The position numbers and the translations under genes were made by a program. Positions 34,415 through 42,107 of a stretch of DNA of 42,107 bases are shown in pieces. Positions within the stretch are counted from its first letter, which is position 1, and every line of letters starts with the position of its first letter. A model generated the notes under the pieces. That model was not told the DNA's origin and searched no databases. It saw nothing but the letters and a program-made list of their open reading frames with translations. Origin of the DNA: Bacteroidota bacterium (lineage in GTDB: Bacteria > Bacteroidota > Bacteroidia > Chitinophagales > Chitinophagaceae); contig JAFEAB010000034.1 of assembly GCA_018266615.1 (NCBI GenBank), forward strand, positions 1 through 42,107, written 5' to 3'.

Positions 34415-34915
34415 ATGAATACAACAAACAGGCGCAATAAGGATCATCTCTTCTTTATCCTTTTTATATTTCTTTCAACCTGCCGGTTTTCTGGTTTTGC
34501 ACAAATTGAAATTCCCAAATATCAACCTCAGGTTACCAAAGCGTTTTACCAAACCATTGTAACCCTGGATAGCCTTTTCTTTGATGCATACAATCATTGC
34601 AATATTCCTGTAATGGATTCATTAATTTCAGAGGATTTGGAATTTTATCATGACAAGGGGGGATTTTCAAATTCAAAAAAAGAGACAATCGAAGCCGTCA
34701 AAAGAAATATTTGCGGAAAAGTAACCCGGGAATTATTACCCGGCAGTATTGAAGTTTATGAGATTAAGGGATATGGAGCAGTAGAAATTGGATTTCATGG
34801 CTTTCGTAACAACCGGGAAAAAGAAAGCGGCCCTATACACTATTCTAAATTTGTACATATCTGGCGTTTCCAAAATAGCAGATGGAAGATTACCCGGGTA
34901 ATTAGTTTACATTAA
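34415..34915 (+). CDS. DUF4440 (NTF2-like) exported protein
   Basis: The protein has about 166 residues from the ATG at 34415, with a hydrophobic signal sequence (FFILFIFLSTCRFSGFAQ) and a DUF4440/NTF2-like cone fold: LDSLFFDAYNHCNIPVMDSLISEDLEFYHDKGGFSNS and HIWRFQNSRWKITRVISLH. Proteins of this fold bind small ligands or act as simple enzymes. Nothing here fixes a substrate. It follows csaA closely. Confidence 0.85.
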   Translation: MNTTNRRNKDHLFFILFIFLSTCRFSGFAQIEIPKYQPQVTKAFYQTIVTLDSLFFDAYNHCNIPVMDSLISEDLEFYHDKGGFSNSKKETIEAVKRNICGKVTRELLPGSIEVYEIKGYGAVEIGFHGFRNNREKESGPIHYSKFVHIWRFQNSRWKITRVISLH

Positions 34916-35059
34916 TAACCGGCAATCCTCCCCTGGGATGTTAGTAGTTTGGAAAATTGAGGGCGTTTCACGAAAAGCGGAGTAAATTGATTTCCTCAAA
35001 ATACTACATGTTAATTAGAATTACCTTTGCCCATTCACAACCGATCTCCAACTCCGGAA

Positions 35060-35551
35060 ATGCCATCCTTGTACAGAAACATTTATTCCTCGCCGTTAGG
35101 AAATCTTCTTCTTGAAGCGGACGAGAAGGCCATCATCCGGTTGCACTTTTTAAAGGAGGAGGAGCCAACTCATATTACAACCCTTTCTCCACTGCTTCGA
35201 AATTGCATTCAACAGTTGGACGAATATTTTTCGGGAGAACTGAAGCAGTTTAATCTCCCGCTAAACCAGTCTGGCACTCCTTTTCAACAAAGGGTTTGGG
35301 CAGCACTTCAGGATATCGGGTTTGGCAAAACTGCCACCTACGGACAATTAAGCCGGAAGCTGGGAAATAGTAAGGCCATACGCGCTGTAGGTGCTGCAAA
35401 CGGGAAAAATGATATAGCGATTATTGTACCCTGCCACCGGGTAATTGGGGCCGATGGCAGCCTGGTAGGATATGCGGGCGGATTATGGAGGAAGAAATGG
35501 CTTTTGGAACATGAAGCCAGGTATGGGAATGGCCAGCAGATTCTTTTTTGA
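35060..35551 (+). CDS. ogt: Methylated-DNA-protein cysteine methyltransferase
   Basis: This protein of about 163 residues has the signature IIVPCHRVIGADGSLVGYAGG with acceptor Cys125, GTPFQQRVWAALQDI, and KAIRAVGAANGKN. It transfers O6-alkyl groups from guanine to its own cysteine in a suicide reaction. I chose the ATG at 35060 over an in-frame TTG at 35027. A single-domain Ogt-type protein is normal; the Ada regulatory part is absent. Confidence 0.94.
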   Translation: MPSLYRNIYSSPLGNLLLEADEKAIIRLHFLKEEEPTHITTLSPLLRNCIQQLDEYFSGELKQFNLPLNQSGTPFQQRVWAALQDIGFGKTATYGQLSRKLGNSKAIRAVGAANGKNDIAIIVPCHRVIGADGSLVGYAGGLWRKKWLLEHEARYGNGQQILF

Positions 35552-35601
35552 CCCGGAAAATTGAGATAAGAATTACCCCTTCTAATACCGCTAAGAAAAT
35601 T

Positions 35602-36090
35602 TTAGCCGTTCAGGTCGGCACTGCCAAAAGAAAGAGGCAGTAACTGGCCTGCTTTTTCCAATACAAACACCCGGCCCTGCATACCGCTTAGCAATAGGCG
35701 AATAGGTTGTTTTGTTCTTTCTTCATATTCCGAAATGTACTGACGGCACATACCACAGGGAGATGCGGGTGTAGCGCTTTCGCCATTCAGGTTATGGTAG
35801 GCAATAGCCATGGTATCGATGGGAATATTTGTATGGAGTGTAGATGCGGTTGCCAGTAATGCTCTTTCGGCGCAAAGGCCCACCGGATAAGATGCATTTT
35901 CCTGATTTGTACCCGAAACCAATTGGCCGGTATTCAACAGGGCTACGGCCCCCACTTTAAACTCACTGTAAGGTGCATACGCAATTTCAGTAACTTTCCG
36001 GGCATTCTCAATTAAGGCCCTGTCCTTTTCCGGTAAATCGTCCGAAGATTCAAATACCTCATATTTAAATTCAAAAGATTCTTTTCTCAT
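35602..36090 (-). CDS. cdd: Cytidine deaminase
   Basis: This 162-residue enzyme deaminates cytidine to uridine. The zinc ligands and catalytic Glu are in GLCAERALLA (Cys73, Glu75) and PCGMCRQ (Cys112, Cys115), and the substrate loop APYSEFKVGA is present. The length suits the tetrameric class. It belongs to pyrimidine salvage and lies about 20 kb from the uracil degradation operon, so it is not its neighbour but could feed it with uridine. Confidence 0.94.
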   Translation of the reverse strand: MRKESFEFKYEVFESSDDLPEKDRALIENARKVTEIAYAPYSEFKVGAVALLNTGQLVSGTNQENASYPVGLCAERALLATASTLHTNIPIDTMAIAYHNLNGESATPASPCGMCRQYISEYEERTKQPIRLLLSGMQGRVFVLEKAGQLLPLSFGSADLNG

Positions 36091-36170
36091 AACTTACAAT
36101 ACATGGATAAAAAATCCCCCCTGCATTGCTGAAGAGAGGATGGTTGAAATTACGATAAAAAACACAATAA

Positions 36171-37676
36171 CTATTTAATCCGGTTGAATATTCTTTTCCA
36201 ACGTGGGCCATTTTCGTAGCTAAACCAAATCAATGAAGCTTTACCCACTACATGGTCTTCCGGAACAAACCCCCAGTACCTGCTATCGAGCGAATTATGC
36301 CGGTTATCCCCCATCATAAAATAATAATTCATTTTAAAGGTATATTGAGTGGCAGGTTTACCATTAATAACGTATTGTCCATTCTTTAGTTCGAGGGTAT
36401 TTCCTTCATAATTGGAAATACAACGACCATAACGGATAATATTATCCTCCGTTAAGGCGATGGAAGCGCCCTTGGCGGGGATGATGATTGGCCCGTAGTT
36501 ATCTGCCGACCAGCCTTTTGTTTCGGAGAAATAAGGAAACGTTTGAGCTTCCACCGGCCTGATAAAGGGAGTTATGCTATATCCTTTGGGGAGATTTAGG
36601 TTAGCCTTTTCTTCATTTGTGATATTCACGAGATAGCTGTTTGGCATAGAAGGATCCTGCTGGATGTCTCCCTGGTCTTCACGAACCCAAATCCCCATAT
36701 CTTTTAGCTGATCCAGGTCGATGGCTGTATTGGGAGGCACCTGTAGATGATACATTCTTTCCGAAGCAGGAAATAAAGGTTGTGGCTTACCGTTAATCAT
36801 CACCTGGCCATTAATAACCTGTAAGGTATCCCCTCCCACTGCCACACAACGTTTAATAAAATTCTCCCTTTTATCTACCGGGCGCGTAATGATTATGTTG
36901 CCATAGTCCTGCCACACCCTTTCCCTGCCCAATTGCCTTACCGCTTCATAATAGGTAACCCGGCTGCCAAAATTCACATCATCATTTATCAGGGTATCAT
37001 TTACCGGAAAGTTAAAAACAACGACATCATTTCGTTTTACGGGTTGGGCAAACCAGCGGGTATATGGAATATTGATCCATTCAACATAGGATTTAATTTT
37101 TGTACCCGGAATGGTATTATGCATAAAGGGCAATGCCAACGGGGTATTCGGGACACGTGGGCCATAGCTGAATTTGCTTACAAAAAGGAAGTCGTTAACC
37201 AACAGGGTTTTCTCCATGGAAGGAGTGGGAATCGTATAGGCTTCAAAAACAAATGTTCGGATTAAGGTGGCGGCCACAATAGCGAAAACGGCTGCATCCA
37301 CCCATTCTCTTGCTCCTGATTTCTGATAATTATCCACCACCATTTTACCTGCGAATCGTTCATTTTTAGAATAGCCCAGGTAGGGGAAATAAATAAAGGG
37401 AACAAAAACAGTTGCTGCATGCTGGAGGAACCCAAACCGGCCGAAAAATTCAACAAATTTGATACAAATCCAGATGGTTATAAACTGGCCGGCAATTGGA
37501 ATAAACTGAAGGAAAAACCAGATCTTTTTCAATTCCATCTTTTGCACCATGCACCAGGTGTTATAAAATGGTATCAGGGCCTTCCAGGGGGTAATTCCCG
37601 CTTTTTGGAACATACCATATAATCCTATATGCCAACCAATAGTACAAACAATAAAAATGATCCAGCCTAAGCTCAT
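36171..37676 (-). CDS. lepB: Signal peptidase I, long Bacteroidota form
   Basis: This 501-residue inner-membrane protease has an N-terminal hydrophobic region of about 100 residues with several helices, then a membrane segment (about 128-145). The catalytic Ser153 is in TIPTPSMEKTL and the Lys275 in ENFIKRCVAVGGD. C-terminal blocks include MMGDNRHNSLDSRYWGFVPEDHVVGKA. The insertion between boxes makes it longer than E. coli LepB (324), as is usual in this phylum. It cleaves exported preproteins, including those in this window. Confidence 0.94.
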   Translation of the reverse strand: MSLGWIIFIVCTIGWHIGLYGMFQKAGITPWKALIPFYNTWCMVQKMELKKIWFFLQFIPIAGQFITIWICIKFVEFFGRFGFLQHAATVFVPFIYFPYLGYSKNERFAGKMVVDNYQKSGAREWVDAAVFAIVAATLIRTFVFEAYTIPTPSMEKTLLVNDFLFVSKFSYGPRVPNTPLALPFMHNTIPGTKIKSYVEWINIPYTRWFAQPVKRNDVVVFNFPVNDTLINDDVNFGSRVTYYEAVRQLGRERVWQDYGNIIITRPVDKRENFIKRCVAVGGDTLQVINGQVMINGKPQPLFPASERMYHLQVPPNTAIDLDQLKDMGIWVREDQGDIQQDPSMPNSYLVNITNEEKANLNLPKGYSITPFIRPVEAQTFPYFSETKGWSADNYGPIIIPAKGASIALTEDNIIRYGRCISNYEGNTLELKNGQYVINGKPATQYTFKMNYYFMMGDNRHNSLDSRYWGFVPEDHVVGKASLIWFSYENGPRWKRIFNRIK

Positions 37677-37984
37677 GAGGTAAATTTTTGTGTGCCAAAA
37701 TTAAGGGTATGATTCCGAATGCAATTATAGGAAGCGAAATAGCCGTATATTAATCACAAAATTTTTAAACTTTTAAGAGAAGAGTGCTTCAAAATAAGAA
37801 CTCATTAGGCCCCCCAAAAACAATAGCCAAACATTGATTAATAATATTAAATAAGGCTGCAGTATAACTACGAATGAGTTCAAAAGAGGAAAATCCCTCA
37901 ATTTTTAGACTATTATCCGGAATGTAAAATTGAATTAACAAAATATTTAAATTAGAATCATTATTCACCAAATCTTCCTTTTTT
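37677..37984. other. Divergent intergenic region
   Basis: This 308-bp AT-rich gap lies between lepB and the small exported-protein gene. Apart from the lepB promoter candidate I see no gene or repeat. Confidence 0.4.
37696..37725 (-). promoter_or_regulatory. Candidate promoter of lepB
   Basis: On the minus strand, TAATTTTG (37703-37696) is a perfect match to TAnnTTTG, 20 bp from the start codon. ATTG lies 18 bases farther upstream and may serve as the -33 box. Confidence 0.5.
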
Positions 37985-38611
37985 ATGCGAACAAAACTCA
38001 CACTTTCCTGGTTGGTGGTGCTTTGTATTTGTACGGCATCTATCCAGGCAACTGCCCAGCAGTTCAGGGTTAAGAATTCCTTTTCAGCATCAGAAGCCAG
38101 GGCTTTTGCCATGAAGGCGCTTCCTTCGGTTTTACAATGGATAGAACCAGAGGATCTGGAATTATATGGTTTCGCCCCAATGGACGATTTTAGTAAAATC
38201 AAAGTTGGCAGACCCTTTTTGTTAAGTTCGGTAAGTGATGTGGTTCAAAACAACCAGGTTAAACAGGAATCGGGAATTGAAGTATCTACCCTGATGGTTC
38301 CCCTAATCCTTGGCGGCCAAGCTCGATGTTTTCTTTATGTATCAAACCAGGAAGGCGGCTGGAAAGCAGTGGGTATTGGTGGTAATGGGTATATTAAAGG
38401 AAATGAATCTTTATTTAATCAACCGGATGAAAAATTTGGAATCATTGTAGCCGCACATAATCTGAATGAAGAATTTGTAGTTGAGAACACTGCGGTTGGT
38501 ATCATGTATAAGCCTTTGTTTCATGTGAACCGGGAGGTAGTTAAGAACCAATACAGTTTTTCCGAGGTTAGCCAAATGGAAATGGCAGCTCCCCAACAAA
38601 TCGAACCATAA
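37985..38611 (+). CDS. Small exported protein, probable partner of the cysteine protease
   Basis: This 208-residue protein has a signal peptide ending TAQQ (about 26). The mature part includes VGRPFLLSSVSDVV and VPLILGGQARCFLYVSNQEGGWKAVGIGG, an order of strands loosely reminiscent of protease propeptide-like or inhibitor domains. I cannot assign a family. It lies 32 bp upstream of the secreted papain-like protease, so a helper, inhibitor or substrate role is plausible but unproven. Confidence 0.72.
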   Translation: MRTKLTLSWLVVLCICTASIQATAQQFRVKNSFSASEARAFAMKALPSVLQWIEPEDLELYGFAPMDDFSKIKVGRPFLLSSVSDVVQNNQVKQESGIEVSTLMVPLILGGQARCFLYVSNQEGGWKAVGIGGNGYIKGNESLFNQPDEKFGIIVAAHNLNEEFVVENTAVGIMYKPLFHVNREVVKNQYSFSEVSQMEMAAPQQIEP

Positions 38612-38643
38612 GAATTCCTTTCTAAATTCTAAAATTCACGATT

Positions 38644-39594
38644 ATGAATAAGATATTTTTTACTTTCTGCTTATGCGTTATAATATTCCCATTTCAGGAT
38701 ATGTTGGCACAAACCCCCACAGGAAATTATGTACCTGCATATAAACAAGAGCAATCCAACTGGTGTTGGGCAGCTTGTGGGTCGATGCTCTATTGGGCAT
38801 ACCATTCGGGTTCCATTTCCCAATGCAGTTTTGTTGCCAAGTCCCGCGATCAGGAAAATGCATTGCTGTTTGATTGCAATAGCTTATCCAGCAGCACATC
38901 AAGCCCCTGCACCTACCCGGGCACATTCAACAGCCCCCAGAGCCTGTACACTTGTGGTGGATCCATTGAGAACGTTTTCGATACTTACGGGATCAGTTCT
39001 ACAGGTTATGGCCATGGATTCTCAACCTCGGAGTTAACGACGGCTATGAGTGGTAGGAAAATGTGTATAGCCCGCTGGGGATGGAATAATGGTGGAGGAC
39101 ATTTTGTGGTAGTGAACCGGTATAAAAGCGGTGTGGTTTATTACAACAACCCACTTTCGGGAGCTACTTCCTGGTCCTATAACACATTTAAAACCGCTAA
39201 CGGTCAGGCTACCTGGACACATACCCTCCGGTTAGACAATGCCGCATCTTACGGATCTGTTTATTATAAAGCAGCCGGCCTAATTACTCAGGACCCGGCC
39301 ATCCTATCTTCCGGAACACTGGCATCTTCCGACCGCGAGGTGGCGGAGGCCAATGGAAAGACGATCAATGTATATCCTAACCCAACCGTGGATCAGGCAA
39401 CCATCATGCTGAATACAAACAGGGAAACAGCATCACAGTTGATCATTACTAACAGTGTGGGGCAAACGATATTCAGTAAAAAATTGAGCAATCAAAGCAA
39501 CTATATCAAAATTGATGTGAGCAACTGGGCCAGAGGGGTTTACCAGGTTAAATTGCAGGGGACCCGTTTTGTAAAACAACTCGTGGTAAGGTAA
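38644..39594 (+). CDS. Secreted papain-like cysteine protease with T9SS sorting domain
   Basis: This 316-residue protein has a signal peptide (to about residue 22). Its papain-like domain contains QSNWCWAAC with Cys41, GGGHFVVV with His153, and VYYNNPL, whose Asn169 could complete the triad. This is the fold of AvrRpt2/C39-like proteases. A T9SS type A sorting domain starts at INVYPNPTVDQATI and ends VKQLVVR, so export through Por is expected. Seven other Cys in the domain could form disulphides. A terminator follows the gene. The target is unknown. Confidence 0.88.
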   Translation: MNKIFFTFCLCVIIFPFQDMLAQTPTGNYVPAYKQEQSNWCWAACGSMLYWAYHSGSISQCSFVAKSRDQENALLFDCNSLSSSTSSPCTYPGTFNSPQSLYTCGGSIENVFDTYGISSTGYGHGFSTSELTTAMSGRKMCIARWGWNNGGGHFVVVNRYKSGVVYYNNPLSGATSWSYNTFKTANGQATWTHTLRLDNAASYGSVYYKAAGLITQDPAILSSGTLASSDREVAEANGKTINVYPNPTVDQATIMLNTNRETASQLIITNSVGQTIFSKKLSNQSNYIKIDVSNWARGVYQVKLQGTRFVKQLVVR

Positions 39595-39615
39595 GGAAGA
39601 AACTGAGAATTTTTT

Positions 39616-39644
39616 AGGGCAGGGATAACCTCTGCCCTTTTTTT
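39616..39644 (+). terminator. Rho-independent terminator of the protease gene
   Basis: GGGCAG/CTGCCC (39617-39622/39632-39637) forms a stem followed by TTTTTTT, 22 bp after the stop codon. The convergent regulator gene ends at 39655. Confidence 0.85.
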
Positions 39645-39654
39645 ATTCATTGCT

Positions 39655-40818
39655 TTATCGCCTTGGTTGCACGTAGGCCGTTACATCTTCCGTTGTAATG
39701 ATTTTGCCACTCAGGATGATCAGCCTTTCCACTACATTTCGAAGTTCCCTTACATTACCCGTCCATTGAAATTCCTGCAATGCTTGAATGGCTTCCTGTT
39801 GAATTTCTTTGGGAGGTTGCCCATAATCAACTGCAATGGTTTGCAGGAAATACTTAACCAGTTGTGGAATATCTTCCTTTCTTTCGTTAAGGGATGGAAC
39901 ATGAATAATGATCACACCGAGGCGGTGATAGAGGTCGAGGCGGAAATTTTTTTGTTCCACCTCCAAAAGCAGATCTTTATTCGTAGCAGCAATAACCCGT
40001 ACATCCACAGCTATATCCTTATCGGCCCCCACCCGGGTAATTTTCCCTTCCTGGAGTGCCCGTAGAACTTTTGCCTGGGCGCTAAGGCTCATATCCCCAA
40101 TTTCATCTAAGAAGAGGGTGCCGCCATTGGCCTGTTCAAATTTACCAATCCGCTGTTTAATGGCGGAGGTGAAAGATCCCTTTTCATGCCCGAACAATTC
40201 ACTTTCTATTAGTTCCCCTGGAATTGCAGCACAGTTCACCTCAACTATCGGTCCGGAACTCCGGGCGCTCTTTTCATGTATCCAGCGAGCTACCAATTCT
40301 TTACCCACTCCATTTTCGCCCGTAATCAATACCCGGGCATCTGTGGGGGCAACCTTCTCGAGGGTTGCTTTAATTTTCTGCATTGCGAGGCCATTACCCA
40401 CCATTTCCTGCATCTTACTAACCTTACGTTTTAAGGTTTTGGTCTCTGTAACCAGGCTTTGTTTTTCGGTGGCATTCCGAAGGGTAATCAAAAGCCTGTT
40501 CAAATCGGGCGGTTTGGAAATGTAATCGAAGGCCCCCTTTTTCACTGCTTCCACCGCAGTATCAATATTACCGTGCCCGCTGATCATAATGATGGGAATA
40601 TCAGGATTGATGGCTTTGGCTCTTTCGAGAAATTCGATACCATCAATTTTAGGCATTTTTATATCGCAAAGGACCAGGTCGAAAGGTTTCTCCGAAAATC
40701 GGGCAAGTCCCTCTTCCCCATCGCCGGCTTCTGTAATTTTATACCCTTCAAAACTGAGTATTTCTGAAAGGGTTTTCCGGATCGACTTTTCATCATCAAT
40801 AATCAAAATGGATGGCAT
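39655..40818 (-). CDS. Sigma-54-activating response regulator lacking a DNA-binding domain
   Basis: This protein of about 387 residues starts at ATG 40818; a TTG at 40860 is rejected. A receiver domain has phospho-acceptor Asp52 in LVLCDIKMP. An AAA+ sigma-54 interaction domain has Walker A GENGVGKE and Walker B GGTLFLDEIGDM. The loop that contacts sigma-54 reads GSFTSA instead of the usual GAFTGA. The chain ends just after VRELRNVVERL and lacks the Fis-type helix-turn-helix, so it would have to act from solution or through another protein. No histidine kinase is in the window. Confidence 0.93.
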   Translation of the reverse strand: MPSILIIDDEKSIRKTLSEILSFEGYKITEAGDGEEGLARFSEKPFDLVLCDIKMPKIDGIEFLERAKAINPDIPIIMISGHGNIDTAVEAVKKGAFDYISKPPDLNRLLITLRNATEKQSLVTETKTLKRKVSKMQEMVGNGLAMQKIKATLEKVAPTDARVLITGENGVGKELVARWIHEKSARSSGPIVEVNCAAIPGELIESELFGHEKGSFTSAIKQRIGKFEQANGGTLFLDEIGDMSLSAQAKVLRALQEGKITRVGADKDIAVDVRVIAATNKDLLLEVEQKNFRLDLYHRLGVIIIHVPSLNERKEDIPQLVKYFLQTIAVDYGQPPKEIQQEAIQALQEFQWTGNVRELRNVVERLIILSGKIITTEDVTAYVQPRR

Positions 40819-40950
40819 ATACGGGAAGGTTATCTTACTAAAACAGGGAGTTGCGCTCAAAAATACAAGAAAAGCCCGCGTTTTTTTTGATTATTATATA
40901 ACTGGATTTCACAAAATATGAATCATAAAAATAAAAGTAGAGAATGCCGT

Positions 40951-40981
40951 TTTGTTGTTTAAGAAAATGCCGTTATTTTTG
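40951..40981 (+). promoter_or_regulatory. Promoter of tRNA-Pro
   Basis: TTTG (40951-40954), 19 bases, then TATTTTTG (40974-40981) match the Bacteroidota consensus TTTG-N19-TAnnTTTG exactly. Transcription would start just before the tRNA at 40992. Confidence 0.75.
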
Positions 40982-40991
40982 CCGCCCCAAT

Positions 40992-41065
40992 CGGGACGTA
41001 GCGCAGCCCGGTAGCGCACACGTCTGGGGGGCGTGTGGTCGCTGGTTCGAATCCAGTCGTCCCGA
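40992..41065 (+). tRNA. tRNA-Pro (anticodon GGG)
   Basis: A 74-nt cloverleaf is formed. The acceptor stem CGGGACG/CGTCCCG is perfect. The D arm contains AGCGCAGCCCGGTAGCGCA. The anticodon stem is CACGT/GCGTG with loop CTGGGGG (GGG), and the T arm has GGTTCGAATCC. The discriminator base is A. CCA is not encoded. Confidence 0.95.
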
Positions 41066-41078
41066 CAAACAAAAAGAG

Positions 41079-41110
41079 GCTGTCTCCATACAAAATGAGG
41101 CAGCTTTTTT
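41079..41110 (+). terminator. Terminator after tRNA-Pro
   Basis: GCTGTCTC/GAGGCAGC (41079-41086/41097-41104) pairs with one G-T wobble and is followed by six T. It lies 13 bp after the tRNA. Confidence 0.85.
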
Positions 41111-41161
41111 AATTTCCAAGTCAACTACCTTCAGGCAGGGGAATTATATTCGTGACTGATC

Positions 41162-41242
41162 CATTTCATTCGTGCATTTGTGGCTATTGACATTTCATTC
41201 GTGCATTCGTGGCTATCAGCATTTCATTCGTGCATTCGTGGC
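41162..41242 (+). repeat. 29-bp repeat array, inner flank of core E (3 units)
   Basis: Three units (41162, 41191, 41220) of the CATTCGTGCATTCGTGGC type lead into core E. They begin about 50 bp after the tRNA-Pro terminator. Confidence 0.92.
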
Positions 41243-41421
41243 TTTGATATAATGCCCTATTTAGCGAACAAAATTAATTTTAATCAAACTGAAATTTCAT
41301 TAGCCATTTTCTTTTGTTCGGATTTTTCCCGGTTTTATTTTCGCCCCCGGGGTGGGGGCAGCAAAGCGCCTTAAAATTTTTCAATATTTATATCGATACC
41401 CATTCCACCAAAAAGCCCCCC
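41243..41421 (+). repeat. Repeat core, copy E (complete)
   Basis: This core is nearly identical to copies D and F and starts TTTGATATAATGCC. It contains the GC-rich hairpin and carries the 'CGATACCC' variant. In the mirror arrangement of the two window ends it corresponds to the decayed copy B. Confidence 0.92.
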
Positions 41422-41610
41422 ATTCATTCGTGCATTCGTGGCATGGTATTTCATTCGTGCATTCGTGGCAATTGGCATTTCATTCGTGCATTCGTGGCAT
41501 GGTATTTCATTCGTGCATTCTTGGCAATTGGCATTTCATTCGTGCATTCGTGGCATGGTATTTCATTCGTGCATTCTTGGCAATTGGCATTTCATTCGTG
41601 CATTCGTGGC
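41422..41610 (+). repeat. Array with alternating 29/27-bp units between cores E and F
   Basis: About seven units alternate in linker: '...GGCAATTGG' (29 bp) and '...GGCATGG' (27 bp), giving a 56-bp period repeated three times. Some units read CATTCTTGG instead of CATTCGTGG in the same phase, showing duplication of the pair. Confidence 0.92.
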
Positions 41611-41790
41611 TTTGATATAATGCCCTATTTAGCGAACAAAATAAATTTTAATCAAACTGAAATTTCATTAGCCATTTTCTTTTGTTCGGATTTTTCCCGG
41701 TTTTATTTTCGCCCCCGGGGTGGGGGCAGCAAAGCGCCTTAATCTTTTTCAATATTTATATCCTTGCTCATTCCTCCAAAAAAGCCCCCC
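41611..41790 (+). repeat. Repeat core, copy F (complete)
   Basis: This copy is the mirror image of core A (337-515) and shares its 'CCTTGC' variant. It contains the GC-rich hairpin. Confidence 0.92.
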
Positions 41791-41913
41791 ATTCATTCGT
41801 TCATTCGTGGCATGGTATTTCATTCGCGCATTCGTGGCCATAAGGATTTCATTCGTGCTTTCGTGGACATCTGCATTTCATACGTGCATTCGTGGCCATC
41901 TGCATTTCATTCA
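41791..41913 (+). repeat. 29-bp repeat array, right end (4 units)
   Basis: Four units are present, one more than in the mirror array at 241-336. Confidence 0.9.
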
Positions 41914-42107
41914 TGGCTTAAATAGCACAAACAGAAAAAGTATCGTAAATCTACGTATCTCCTATACGTAAAGTAGCCATCCTGTTTATCGGCTATTTAC
42001 GATTCTTGCGGATATTTATAACAAGGCAGAAAAGGGGCAGATTTGCTCTTGAATAGCAACCCAAACTGCCGCATCTTTGTATCAGAAGTTGATTGATAGT
42101 TAATATC
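41914..42107. repeat. Right terminal inverted repeat: structured end sequence
   Basis: This is the reverse complement of 47-240, with three substitutions and no gaps. ATCGTAAAT (41942-41950) and ATTTACGAT (41995-42003) bracket the nested hairpins. The window ends inside the TTGATA/TATCAA hairpin seen whole at 42-64 on the left, so the repeat continues beyond the window. Confidence 0.95.

Noticed and set aside
41250..41374. Conserved 41-codon ORF in the core (MPYLANKINFNQ...)
   Set aside because: Near-identical copies make conservation uninformative, and copy B has a one-base length difference that breaks the frame.

Overview
The window reads as a Bacteroidota genome fragment, probably Chitinophagaceae-like. 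The evidence is two secreted proteins with C-terminal Por/type IX (T9SS) sorting domains, lipoprotein signals, several promoters of the Bacteroidota form TTTG-N19-TAnnTTTG, weak or absent Shine-Dalgarno sites, and family content typical of the phylum (DUF885 peptidase, GH5 mannanase, SMUG2, long LepB). About 40 protein genes and two tRNAs (Lys-CTT, Pro-GGG) are present. No transposase, integrase, phage module, CRISPR array or rRNA was found.

Layout. 1-946: left repeat region. 947-4109: DUF885 lipoprotein and GH5 mannanase on the minus strand. 4110-6234: a degenerate repeat copy, a secreted glycine-rich tail-fibre-like protein behind a hairpin leader, then a 29-bp tandem array with one complete repeat core. 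6235-16281: an Lrp-type regulator divergent from a seven-gene reductive pyrimidine-degradation operon. Its order is CoA-acylating semialdehyde dehydrogenase, beta-alanine-type aminotransferase, NCS1 nucleobase transporter, dihydropyrimidinase, beta-ureidopropionase, PreT, PreA. Together these would import uracil or thymine, reduce and open the ring, release CO2 and ammonia, and feed beta-alanine or its methyl homologue to acetyl- or propionyl-CoA. 16324-19950: GroES-like protein, tRNA-Lys, SGNH/PKD/T9SS protein, UspA, CrcB fluoride channel, SMUG2 glycosylase. 20007-24104: three uncharacterised envelope genes in one tight operon. 24469-27182: fdx-iscX-kdsC-ubiA-maf operon. 27306-37676: housekeeping and small genes (topA, Ogt, cytidine deaminase, signal peptidase I and others). 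37985-40818: secreted papain-like protease with a small secreted neighbour, then a sigma-54 response regulator without a DNA-binding domain. 40992-42107: tRNA-Pro and the right repeat region.

The most unusual feature is the repeat family. Both window ends carry the same composite in inverted orientation: a ~200-bp highly structured end sequence, a short 29-bp array, a ~180-bp core with a GC-rich hairpin, another array, and a second core. The two end sequences are nearly identical. Their three substitutions before the array all fall in predicted hairpin loops, while the stems are unchanged. A complete core lies beside the pyrimidine operon and a decayed core lies at 4336-4450. This may be a non-autonomous, structure-dependent repeat element. 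The window may also simply be a contig that ends in two copies of a dispersed repeat; the sequence alone cannot decide.
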